From Streptomyces sp. NRRL F-525 (GTDB lineage Bacteria > Actinomycetota > Actinomycetes > Streptomycetales > Streptomycetaceae), in contig NZ_JNXE01000026.1 of NCBI RefSeq assembly GCF_000716605.1, positions 62,001 through 126,000 on the forward strand: DNA of 64,000 bases. Reading direction: 5' to 3'. The notes below the pieces were generated by a model. It was not told the DNA's origin, ran no database searches, and worked only from the letters and a program-made list of their open reading frames with translations. Made by a program: the position numbers and the translations under genes. Shown here in pieces: positions 24,084-32,438 of this stretch; positions within the stretch are counted from its first letter, which is position 1; every line of letters begins with the position of its first letter.

Positions 24084-27000
24084 TCAGGGTGTCCGGGTGA
24101 ATACCGCCACAGTGCGTCCCGGAACGACGAAGGTGCCCGAAACCTTCGCGTAAGAGGCCGACTTCACGGTGCCGTCCGCGCCCGCCGCCTGCACCGGGTG
24201 CAGCCGGTAACCGGTGCCCGCGAGGGAGCCGACCTTCTGCTCCTGCTTGCTCGGCGTCGCGTTGAACACGACCACCAGATCACCGAGTTCCATGGTGATC
24301 ACCCCGGGCGTCTCGTCCTTCCCGGACAGCGGGAAGGACATCTCCGACTGCACCTGCCCGGCCGTGCCCAGCGAGAAGACGGGCTCGGTCGTACGGATCC
24401 TCAGCAGATCCTGGTACGCGGCCGAGGCCCCGTCGATCTGCCCGCAGCCCACCTTCACGGACGTCAACAAGCCTTTCGCGTACGGCCACTTGGACGCGTT
24501 GTCGGCCGCCATCGGCAGCCCCCGCCCGAAGCCGTTGCCGTCCGCGCAGTTCCAGTGGATCGCGTTGAACCAGTCACCGCTGTCGAACGAGTTGCGGTCC
24601 AGTGACTTGGAACGCAGCAGGTCGGTACCGGCCTGGGAGAGGGACGGCCCCTGCGAGAGGGTGGCGGTGGCCATCGCGAGGACCTGCATCCGGGCCCGGT
24701 CGGCGGCGCTCGTCGTGGCGGGCAACTTGTAGGTCAGCGCGTCGAACAGCGACTCGTTGTCGTGCGCGTCGACGTAGGCGAGGGCGTCGCCGGGCGCGTC
24801 CGCGTATCCGGCGGGAGCGCCGTTGTAGTCGATCTCGGCGCCGGTGACGTCCTTCCCGTCGGTGTCGGTGAAGTGGTATTTCGCGAGGTTGCCGCTCAGG
24901 CCGACCTTGATGAGGTCCTGGTAGTGCAGGAGGCGGGCCTTCTGCTCGGCCGAAGTGCCGTTCGCCGTGGAGGAGTTGGGGTCGGTGTAGAGCCCGGACG
25001 CGAAGCCCTGCACCCCCGGGTCCTCGTCGAAGGGGCTGCCGCCGCGTACGGCGTCACGGGCCCGGTCGGAGAAGGTCGCGATGCCCGTGCCGGCCATGTT
25101 CTTCTGCGTGGCCTGCACGAAACGGGCGTCGTCGGCGACCTCGCCGAAGTTCCAGCCCTCGCCGTACATGATGATCTTCTTGCCGTCGACGCCGTCCTTC
25201 GCGAGGGTCAGCGCGTCCAACGCCTCGCGTACGGCAAGGATGTTGGCCTTGGGCTGGTGCCCCATGAGGTCGAAGCGGAAGCCGTCGACCTTGTACTCCT
25301 TGGCCCAGGTGACCACGGAGTCGACGACGAGCTTGCCCATCATGGCGTTCTCGGTGGCCGTGTTGGCACAGCAGGTGGAGGTGGCCACGCTGCCGTCGGC
25401 CAACAGCCGCTGGTAGTAGCCGGGCACGATCTTGTCCAGGACCGAGTAGTCCGCCTGCCCGCTGGCCGCCGTGTGGTTGTAGACCACGTCCATGACGACC
25501 CGAAGGCCGTCCTCGTTCAGCGACTTGACCATCTTGCGGAACTCGACGGTACGACCGGTGCCGTCCGGGTCGGTCGCGTACGAACCCTCCGGAACCGTGA
25601 AGTGGTACGGGTCGTAACCCCAGTTGTAGGCGTCCTTCGCGGCGACGGCCGCCACGCACGCCTGCTGCTGCTCGGAGTCTGCGGCGTAGGAGGCGAGATC
25701 GCAGTCGGTGGTGGACTGCTCGGACTTCTTCTCCGGGATGGTGGCGATGTCGAAGGCGGGCAGCAGATGCACGTACGACGTCCCGGACTTGGCCAGTTCG
25801 CGCAGATGCTTCGAGCCGTCGCTGTTCTTGTCCGTGAAGGCGAGATACGTGCCCCGGTCGGCGGCCGGCACCGTCTTGTCGTCAACCGAGTAGTCCCGGA
25901 TGTGCAGTTCCTGGATCTCGGCGTCCTTCAGCGGCACCGCCTTCGGCTTCTTCAGGCTCGACCAGCCGCTCGGGGCAAGGGACTTGTCGGCGAGGTCGAC
26001 GACGAGGCTCTGCTTCGAGTCGGTGGTGAGGGCGACCGAGTAGGGGTCGGTGACCTCGTTGGTGACGACCTTCTGGACGGTCGGCGCCCACACCTTCACC
26101 ACGTACCGGTACGGCTTGTTCTTCCAGGAGGCCGGACCGGTGACGGACCAGACGCCGGTGGTGGCGTTCCGGCTCATCTTCTTGAGCGACCCGTCGAGAT
26201 CGAGGGACACGCTCTGCGCGGTCGGCGCCCAAACGGCCAGCGTGGGACGGCCGTTGTGGAAGGTGGGGCCGAGGTCGGCCTTGGTCGCGGAGCCGTACAG
26301 GTCGTCGAGTACGCCGGCGATCTGCACGCCGGTGGCGGCCAACACGGCCCCGTTGACGGCCCGTTGGGTGGCGACGAGTTGCCCGTCCAGGGCCTCCTTC
26401 ACCCGTCCCCGGTCACGCGCGTCGACGGACCAGGCCGAATAGTCCTTGAGATACGGGAACTTGGCCTTCTGAGCATCGGTGAGCGTGGTCTTGGACAGCC
26501 GCAGCCACCGCTCGTCGTCACTCGTCAGCGCGCCGCCCTTCGCGGCGATCGAACCGTCGTGGGAGTACACGAGCTGGGTGGAGGCAGCCGCGTCGGAGCC
26601 GTTCCAGGCGACCGTGTTCCGGTCGATCCAGACCGCCTTGGAGGTGGTCAGGTCGAGGGCGGCCGCGCTCCCGGCGGGCTGTGGCAGGAGGTACTTCTCC
26701 TGGCCGTTCAAGAGCCAGACCTCGTTGCCGTTGGTCTTGATGTCCAGCGACTGGTCGGCGGAGAGGTCCTTCTCGTCGCCGTTGTGGATGATGTAACTGA
26801 GGCTGGTGGCACCGGAGGTGAGCGGTACCTCGAAGACAGCGCCATACGCGTCGGTCTTCACCGGCTGCAGCGGGCTCGACCAGTCCGTGGGGCTCGCGGC
26901 ACCCGTCCAGACGTGCAGCCCCCAGCCGGAGTAGTCACCGTCGGCGCGGTGGTAGTGGATGACGGCCTTGGTGGTGTCCTGCGCCGGGTAGTCGGGCCGC

Positions 27001-29495
27001 TGTGTCTGTACGGCCTCCTTGCCCTGCTCGATCCACACCTCACCGGTCTGCGCGACGTCGATCGAACGATCGGCGGTGACGTCCTTGTTGCCGTCCTTGT
27101 CGATCACCAGGAAGCTGACGTTCGTCGCGCCGGGCTTCAACTTGACGTAGGCGAAGGCGCCGTAGGCATCGCGGCCGACGAAGGGATGGCTCGCGGGCCA
27201 CGTCGTCGCCTCGCCGTCGGCGAGGTCACCCCAGGCGTAGAGGCCCCAGTCGGCGTAGTCGCCGTCGGTGCGCTTGTAGTGGACGATCGCGTAGTCGCGG
27301 GAGGAGGCGGTGGGGATCGCTTCGACGGGCGGGGTGCCGGTGGTGGAGGCGGCCGTCGCGCTCGCAGTACGTCCGGTCGAGTCGACGACAACTGCCTTGT
27401 AGCGCAGGGCGGTTCCGGCGGGTACGTCCTTCCCGATCGCCTGCGTGACCTTGTACGGGGCGTGGTCGGCGGAGCCGAGCGTCCGCCACTTGCCGTTGCC
27501 CGTCTGGGCGGCGAAGACGACCCGGTCGAGCTGGCCGCCGGTGACGTCGGCGCTCAACTCGACGGTGCCGGCGGCTCCGGCGTCCGGGGCCTTGAGGGTG
27601 ATCGTGGGCTTGGTGACGGGCTTGGCCAGGGCGCCTGCCGCCTTGAGGACGATCGCGGTACCGGCGGGCACGGTGACGGTGACCTTGTTGTCGGCGCCGC
27701 TCGTCGCGGTGGCCGAAGTGCCGTAGATCCCGCGGTACTTCATGTCCGGCGAACCGGTCGCGAAGGTGACCGTCTTCGCGGTGTCGGCGTTGTTGAGGGC
27801 GACGACGTACTCAGCGCTGCCGCTGGTCCGCGTGAAGGCGTAGACACCGGCGCCGTCGGCCGCGTAGCGCTCGGTCTGGACGCCGTCGGTGAGGGCGGGG
27901 TTGTCCTTGCGGAGCTTCGAGAGAGCGGCAATCTGCTTGTACAGCGGGGCAGTTGAGTCGTAGGAGTCACTGGCGGCCGTACGGTCGGTGCCGATCTCGT
28001 CGTCGTCGAGATAGTCGGCGACCTTCGACGCGAACATCGTCTGCCGGGCGTCCTTGTCGCCGCCGGAGCCGGTGAAGCCCTGTTCGTCGCCGTAGTAGAC
28101 GACGGGGTTGCCGCGGCTGAGGAACATCAACTCGTTGGCGAGCTTGTCCTTGGCGAGGAGTTGGGCGTCGGTGGCCTTGGGGTTGTCCTGATCGAGGAAG
28201 TAGCCGATGCGGCCCATGTCGTGGTTGCCGAGGAAGGTGACCTGCTCGTACGCGTTCGCCTTGTCGGTCGTGTACTTGTAGTCGTCGCCGAAGACACTCG
28301 CGAGCTTCTGCGCGCTGCCGCCCTGGGAGGCGTAGGCACGGGCCGCGTCCTGGAAGGGGAAGTCGAGCGTGGCGTCCAGGCGGCCCTGGGTGACGTACGG
28401 CGAAGTGACCGACGTGTCGGCGGAGTAGACCTCGCCGAACATGAAGAAGTTCTTCCGGCCGTGCTGGGCCGCGTAGTTGTCGAGCGCGGTGGCCCACTGG
28501 GTCCAGAAGTCCATGTCGACGTGCTTGACGGTGTCGATGCGGAAGCCGTCGACGTCGAAGTCGCGGACCCACTTCTCGTAGATCTTCTCCATGCCGCTGA
28601 CGACCTCGGGACGTTCGGTCCACAGGTCGTCCAGGCCGGAGAAGTCGCCGTAGGTGGCGTTCTCGCCGACGTAGGTCGAGTCGCCCCGATTGTGGTACAT
28701 CGTCGGGTCGTTGAGCCAGGCCGGGACCTTCGCGTTCGCCTTGTCGGCGGGGACGGTCGGGGTCTTCGGGAAGGACGCGGTGGTGACCTTGGGGAACGTC
28801 TTCTTGCCGTCCGCGTAGTCGGCGTCGTCGAAGGGCTGCCCGTCCTTGGTCAGGTACGGGAAGGCGCCCTTGGAGAGGTAGTCGTAGGACTTGCCCTCGT
28901 AGTCGACGACGTCGGCGGTGTGGTTGGTGATGACGTCGAAGAAGACCTTCATGCCCTTGGCGTGGGCCTTGGAGATGAGGGTCGCGAGGTCCTTGTTGGT
29001 GCCGAAGTGCGGGTCGACCTGGGTGAAGTCCGTTATCCAGTAACCGTGGTAGCCGGCCGAGGCGTCGGCGCCGGTCCCCTGCACGGGCTGGTTCTTGAAG
29101 ATCGGGGCCATCCAGATGGCGGTGGTGCCGAGGCCCTTGATGTAGTCGAGCCTGTTCGTCAGACCCTTGAGGTCGCCGCCCTGGTAGAAGCCCTTGTCGG
29201 TGGGGTCGTAGCCGGTGCTGAGACGTGAACCGGTCAGCCCGCCTTGGTCGTTGGAGGTGTCTCCGTTGGCGAACCGGTCCGGCATCACGAAGTAGAACTG
29301 CTCGCGGGTGTCGTCGTGCCGGGCGGGCGTCGCGGCCAGCTTGGCGTCGGACGGGGGTGCGGGCGGGGCGGCCGCGTGGGCGGCGAGGGGCTGGACGAAG
29401 GCCGCGAGGAGGGCGGCGACGATGACGCCCGTGGCCCTTCTCCGTCGCTCGGTGCGGCGCGTGCGGGGCGCGGGCGCGGGCCATCTCGGTATCAC
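24084..29495 (-). CDS. pulA: secreted amylopullulanase (two GH13 domains)
   Basis: A 1803-residue exported enzyme. The signal peptide (about 1-42, ending near AHAAA) is followed by an alpha-amylase GH13 domain with DGFRIDTVKH (near 317, nucleophile Asp), MFGEVYS (near 352, acid Glu) and GNHDMGR (near 420). Two CBM41-type starch-binding modules follow (near 735 and 845, each with the WGLxxW signature). A pullulanase GH13 domain comes next, with DGFRFDLMGH (near 1405), YGEGWNFGE (near 1446) and DAHDNES (near 1574), and a C-terminal beta domain. It should cut both alpha-1,4 and alpha-1,6 bonds of starch outside the cell. AAGGAG nine bases before the GTG at 29495 fixes the start. A TTGCAGCAAG motif upstream links it to the maltose regulon. 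Confidence 0.93.
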   Translation of the reverse strand: MIPRWPAPAPRTRRTERRRRATGVIVAALLAAFVQPLAAHAAAPPAPPSDAKLAATPARHDDTREQFYFVMPDRFANGDTSNDQGGLTGSRLSTGYDPTDKGFYQGGDLKGLTNRLDYIKGLGTTAIWMAPIFKNQPVQGTGADASAGYHGYWITDFTQVDPHFGTNKDLATLISKAHAKGMKVFFDVITNHTADVVDYEGKSYDYLSKGAFPYLTKDGQPFDDADYADGKKTFPKVTTASFPKTPTVPADKANAKVPAWLNDPTMYHNRGDSTYVGENATYGDFSGLDDLWTERPEVVSGMEKIYEKWVRDFDVDGFRIDTVKHVDMDFWTQWATALDNYAAQHGRKNFFMFGEVYSADTSVTSPYVTQGRLDATLDFPFQDAARAYASQGGSAQKLASVFGDDYKYTTDKANAYEQVTFLGNHDMGRIGYFLDQDNPKATDAQLLAKDKLANELMFLSRGNPVVYYGDEQGFTGSGGDKDARQTMFASKVADYLDDDEIGTDRTAASDSYDSTAPLYKQIAALSKLRKDNPALTDGVQTERYAADGAGVYAFTRTSGSAEYVVALNNADTAKTVTFATGSPDMKYRGIYGTSATATSGADNKVTVTVPAGTAIVLKAAGALAKPVTKPTITLKAPDAGAAGTVELSADVTGGQLDRVVFAAQTGNGKWRTLGSADHAPYKVTQAIGKDVPAGTALRYKAVVVDSTGRTASATAASTTGTPPVEAIPTASSRDYAIVHYKRTDGDYADWGLYAWGDLADGEATTWPASHPFVGRDAYGAFAYVKLKPGATNVSFLVIDKDGNKDVTADRSIDVAQTGEVWIEQGKEAVQTQRPDYPAQDTTKAVIHYHRADGDYSGWGLHVWTGAASPTDWSSPLQPVKTDAYGAVFEVPLTSGATSLSYIIHNGDEKDLSADQSLDIKTNGNEVWLLNGQEKYLLPQPAGSAAALDLTTSKAVWIDRNTVAWNGSDAAASTQLVYSHDGSIAAKGGALTSDDERWLRLSKTTLTDAQKAKFPYLKDYSAWSVDARDRGRVKEALDGQLVATQRAVNGAVLAATGVQIAGVLDDLYGSATKADLGPTFHNGRPTLAVWAPTAQSVSLDLDGSLKKMSRNATTGVWSVTGPASWKNKPYRYVVKVWAPTVQKVVTNEVTDPYSVALTTDSKQSLVVDLADKSLAPSGWSSLKKPKAVPLKDAEIQELHIRDYSVDDKTVPAADRGTYLAFTDKNSDGSKHLRELAKSGTSYVHLLPAFDIATIPEKKSEQSTTDCDLASYAADSEQQQACVAAVAAKDAYNWGYDPYHFTVPEGSYATDPDGTGRTVEFRKMVKSLNEDGLRVVMDVVYNHTAASGQADYSVLDKIVPGYYQRLLADGSVATSTCCANTATENAMMGKLVVDSVVTWAKEYKVDGFRFDLMGHQPKANILAVREALDALTLAKDGVDGKKIIMYGEGWNFGEVADDARFVQATQKNMAGTGIATFSDRARDAVRGGSPFDEDPGVQGFASGLYTDPNSSTANGTSAEQKARLLHYQDLIKVGLSGNLAKYHFTDTDGKDVTGAEIDYNGAPAGYADAPGDALAYVDAHDNESLFDALTYKLPATTSAADRARMQVLAMATATLSQGPSLSQAGTDLLRSKSLDRNSFDSGDWFNAIHWNCADGNGFGRGLPMAADNASKWPYAKGLLTSVKVGCGQIDGASAAYQDLLRIRTTEPVFSLGTAGQVQSEMSFPLSGKDETPGVITMELGDLVVVFNATPSKQEQKVGSLAGTGYRLHPVQAAGADGTVKSASYAKVSGTFVVPGRTVAVFTRTP

Positions 29496-29560
29496 AGGCG
29501 TGAACTCCTTGCGATTACGGCTCAGTTCGGGTCCGACCCCGGCGAGACCGTATCGCCGAC

Positions 29561-29579
29561 GCAAGGGTTGCAGCAAGAG
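29561..29579. promoter_or_regulatory. MalR-type operator before pulA
   Basis: GCAAG followed by TTGCAGCAAG lies about 70-85 bases upstream of the pulA start. The same TTGCTGCAAG/CTGCAAG words occur before the amylase gene and between malE and malR. The rest of the gap 29496-29844 holds the two divergent promoter regions and the palindrome at 29791. Confidence 0.55.
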
Positions 29580-29790
29580 TCGTGAAAGCGATGGAAAGAA
29601 CTTTCAGCAGCGGTCCCGGCGGTTCCCTACCGGAACGGTCTGGAACCGATCACTCCGGCAACCCGTCCTACAGGCCGTACCTGTTGCACATCGCGGAACA
29701 CGGGCCCGGGCCTCACCCCTCGGCACGGCCGTCACCCGCGACACGCCTCCGGGTAGGACACGATCCGCTCCGGGCCGTCCGGTTCACCAC

Positions 29791-29823
29791 CCTTGGTCAA
29801 TAGATTTACCTAGGCAACCAAGG
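29791..29823. promoter_or_regulatory. palindrome in promoter of the unknown two-gene unit
   Basis: CCTTGGT (29791-29797) and ACCAAGG (29817-29823) are perfect inverted copies 19 bases apart. They enclose a second palindrome, TTACCTAGGCAA, and an AT-rich TCAATAGATTT. It lies directly before the ribosome binding site of the gene at 29845 and has the look of an operator over the promoter. Confidence 0.5.
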
Positions 29824-29844
29824 GCATGCGAGAGGAAAGCCTTG

Positions 29845-30750
29845 ATGGAGCCTTTGATGGAGCCTGTGATGGAGTTATCCCATCTGGTGGAGGCGCTGAG
29901 AGCGGAGGCGCTGGACGCCGCCCTGACCGACGACGGCCAGATCGTCGTCAACCTGCCTGGTTGCAGGGACCAGTTGATCCTCGGACCCAGCCGGGGCGGG
30001 AGCGAGCCCCGGCTGTTCTGGCAGCGCCGTACGTTCCTGGGGACCCGGACGAACGAGTGCGGGTACCTGGAGTGGACTGCCGCCCCGCAGCCGGTAGTTG
30101 GGGCGATCCTCGGCTACGCGCGCGCTCCCGGCCTGACCGGACCGCAGTACGGACCGGTGCTGGACGCGCTGCGGAGCAACGGCCTCGACGCGGCGATCGT
30201 GACGACCGGCGGGGGCTGCCATCTGATCCGGGTCTACCTCGCCGACGGCACCCAACTCATCGTCGGGGCACCCGAGTCGCTCCCTCCGCAGCTGTCCCAG
30301 GTGACCGGCTGGCTCGTCCGGCACAAGGGCCCCGGCGACAGATCCACGGTCGTCTACCACTCGGCTCCACCTCCGGCTTCGGCTTCGGCTTCGGCTTCGC
30401 AGGACCACGATTCCGGCGCCCCGACCGGCGGCCCCGACGTCCACTTGATGGCCAAGCACGTCGCCCGCTACGTCACGGAGGCGGGCCTGCGCCACGACGG
30501 CCACCGCCGGCCGACCGCACCGGCACCCGAGGGGGAGGTCACGGCGAGGTCGCTGTCCCGGCTGATCGGCGAGCTGGCCCACCTGCCGCGCCACCAGGAG
30601 GAGTTGGACAACCCCGGCGGCGCCCTCATCACCGTCACCGAGCGGGACGGCAGCAACACCCGGACGACCGAGGTCCCCGCCGAACTCGTGAGCCGTATGC
30701 ACACGGTCCTGTTCAACATGCTCACCGTCATGCGGCCGTACGACGAGTAG
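29845..30750 (+). CDS. unrecognised protein with internal duplication
   Basis: A 301-residue soluble protein that I do not recognise. Residues about 13-45 and 106-145 look like copies of one unit (ALR..(G)LDAA ... QLI.G in both), suggesting two tandem domains of about 85 residues. A linker of repeated Ala-Ser (CCGGCTTCGG six-base repeats in DNA) and a charged helical C-terminal domain ending MHTVLFNMLTVMRPYDE follow. The start has three in-frame ATGs 12 bases apart (29845, 29857, 29869) inside a tandem repeat of TTGATGGAGCCT; AGAGGAAAG favours the first. Codon 11 is TTA, so translation should need bldA tRNA. A perfect hairpin separates it from the next gene. Confidence 0.6.
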   Translation: MEPLMEPVMELSHLVEALRAEALDAALTDDGQIVVNLPGCRDQLILGPSRGGSEPRLFWQRRTFLGTRTNECGYLEWTAAPQPVVGAILGYARAPGLTGPQYGPVLDALRSNGLDAAIVTTGGGCHLIRVYLADGTQLIVGAPESLPPQLSQVTGWLVRHKGPGDRSTVVYHSAPPPASASASASQDHDSGAPTGGPDVHLMAKHVARYVTEAGLRHDGHRRPTAPAPEGEVTARSLSRLIGELAHLPRHQEELDNPGGALITVTERDGSNTRTTEVPAELVSRMHTVLFNMLTVMRPYDE

Positions 30751-30766
30751 GGGCTCTGCGCGCCCG

Positions 30767-30801
30767 GCCTCAACGGGACCCCGTGCGGGTGCCGTTGAGG
30801 C
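30767..30801. terminator. hairpin between the two unknown genes
   Basis: A perfect 10-bp stem (GCCTCAACGG and CCGTTGAGGC) with a 15-base loop lies 17 bases after the stop of the gene at 29845 and 12 bases before the next start. It may attenuate or end the first transcript. Confidence 0.6.
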
Positions 30802-30812
30802 GGAGCGGGACG

Positions 30813-31676
30813 ATGAAAGGGATGACGACGACGCGAGAACAGTTCGAGCAGCGGCTCGCCGCGCTGAGCGACCCCTGGGTCACCCGCAGGCAGGTGGCGG
30901 AGCTGGCCGGGGTCGCGGAGAAGACGGTCCGGAACTGGCTGACCGAAGACCCCCTCGCCCCCTCCCGCGTCCGCACGGGCCCGCACAACGCCCAACTCAT
31001 CGAGCGCGAGGCGGCGTTGACCCTGGTCCGCCGGAACCTCTTCGAGCCCAGGCCCGGCACGGCTGTCCTGCGCACCGGCCCGCGGCTGGCGGCGGAACCC
31101 CGGCGCCTGAGCCATGCCCCCGGCGAGCAGTGGGGATGGGCCGACATCGCGAGGCGGCGCGGGGTGACGCCCGGCGCCGTCAGCAACCTGGCGAAGTCCT
31201 ACGAGAACCACCCGGTCAGGCCGTTCCCACGAGCCGTAGGACACAAGCGGGACGCGGCGGCCGTAGCCGAGTGGTTCCTCTGGTACGACACCGAGCGCCC
31301 GGGGTACGCGGAGCGGCGCGCGTACGGACGTGTCCCGGAAGTCGTCGCCCGGCTGGAGGCGGCGCTGGCCGGCCCGGAGGACCTGACCACGACGCGGCTC
31401 GCGTACGAGTTGGGCGTCGCCCACACCGTGGCACGGACCTATCTCGCCGAAGCCGCACGGCAGTTGATGCCCCGTCACGGGCTCATCGCCCGCAACGCCA
31501 TCGCGGATCTGCTGGCACAGTCCGGCCACGACGGAACGGCCGAGCAGCGACGCGAGCGGGTGCGGACCCTGCTGAGCCGGAAGGACGCGCCGCGCAGGCA
31601 CGTCATGGTCGGGGGGACGGACTACTACGAGAAGGCTGCGATCGACCGCCTTCTGTCGTCACGGCGGGACGGCTGA
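30813..31676 (+). CDS. multi-HTH putative DNA-binding protein
   Basis: A 287-residue protein with three helix-turn-helix-like segments: WVTRRQVAELAGVAEKTVRNWL (about 20-41, MerR/excisionase-like), GWADIARRRGVTPGAVSNLAKSY (about 107-129) and TTRLAYELGVAHTVARTYLAEAAR (about 196-219). Charged helices lie between them, and a last segment, DYYEKAAIDRLL, is at the C-terminus. No catalytic motif is seen. It is probably a DNA-binding regulator acting with the unknown protein encoded upstream. ATG 30813 has GGAG at good spacing; the ATG at 30822 is the alternative. I know no characterised homologue. Confidence 0.65.
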   Translation: MKGMTTTREQFEQRLAALSDPWVTRRQVAELAGVAEKTVRNWLTEDPLAPSRVRTGPHNAQLIEREAALTLVRRNLFEPRPGTAVLRTGPRLAAEPRRLSHAPGEQWGWADIARRRGVTPGAVSNLAKSYENHPVRPFPRAVGHKRDAAAVAEWFLWYDTERPGYAERRAYGRVPEVVARLEAALAGPEDLTTTRLAYELGVAHTVARTYLAEAARQLMPRHGLIARNAIADLLAQSGHDGTAEQRRERVRTLLSRKDAPRRHVMVGGTDYYEKAAIDRLLSSRRDG

Positions 31677-31751
31677 GGAGCCCGTCCCCAAAGAGGTACT
31701 CGGACGCGTGCTGACGGCGGCGACCCGGGTAGCGCTGGGCATACGCCTGAG

Positions 31752-32438
31752 CTAGGCGCCACGGCCCGGGGCGATCAGACCCGTCTCGTAGGCGAAGACG
31801 ACGGCCTGGACACGGTCGCGCAGGTCCAGCTTCGACAGGATGCGGCCGACGTGGCTCTTGACCGTGGTCGGGCTGAGGAACAGCCGGGAAGCGAGTTCGG
31901 CATTGCTGAGGCCCGTCGCGAGCAGGCGGAGCACCTCGAGCTCGCGCGGGGTCAGGCCGGACAGATCGCGGTGTGCGGCGATGGTCTGCGGTTCGTCGTG
32001 ATGGGCGAACCGCTCGATCAGCCGACGAGTGATGGCGGGCGCGAGGAGAGCGTCGCCGGTCTGCACCAGGCGTAAGGCGGAGACCAGATGTTCGGGGGTG
32101 ACGTCCTTGAGCAGGAAACCGCTGGCACCGGCCGTGAGGGCGGCGTAGACGTAGTGGTCGAGGTCGTATGTGGTGAGGATGATGATCCGCGTTCCGGCCG
32201 GGCCGGCGTCGCCGATGATGCGCCTGGTGGCCTCGATGCCGTCCATCTCGGGCATCCGGATGTCCATGAGGACGACGTCGGGCCGCGTACGGCGAACCGC
32301 TGCGACAGCCTCGGCCCCGCCGGCGGCCTCGGCCGTCACTTCGATGCCGTCTGCGGCCAGGATCATCCTGAAGCCGGTGCGTACGAGGGCTTGGTCGTCG
32401 GCGATGACGGCGCGCAGCGGTGGTTGGTCCGTGGTCAT
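31752..32438 (-). CDS. NarL/LuxR-family response regulator
   Basis: A 228-residue response regulator. The receiver domain has the DD acidic pair (residues 14-15), phospho-Asp59 (VVLMDIRMPEMDG) and the conserved Lys (LLKDVTPE), followed by a LuxR HTH (LTPRELEVLRLLATGLSNAELASRLFLSPTTVKSHVGRILSKL). Its start overlaps the kinase stop by four bases (ATGA), so it is the kinase's partner. Codon 122 is TTA (32073-32075), which would make its translation depend on the bldA tRNA, unusual for a response regulator. The divergent ABC transporter is the likely target. Confidence 0.93.
   Translation of the reverse strand: MTTDQPPLRAVIADDQALVRTGFRMILAADGIEVTAEAAGGAEAVAAVRRTRPDVVLMDIRMPEMDGIEATRRIIGDAGPAGTRIIILTTYDLDHYVYAALTAGASGFLLKDVTPEHLVSALRLVQTGDALLAPAITRRLIERFAHHDEPQTIAAHRDLSGLTPRELEVLRLLATGLSNAELASRLFLSPTTVKSHVGRILSKLDLRDRVQAVVFAYETGLIAPGRGA

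Noticed and set aside
24762..27956. 1064-codon open frame on the plus strand opposite pulA
   Set aside because: It is a GC-skew shadow of the amylopullulanase: composition is Val/Gly/Arg-rich without motifs, and pulA has all catalytic residues in the other frame.
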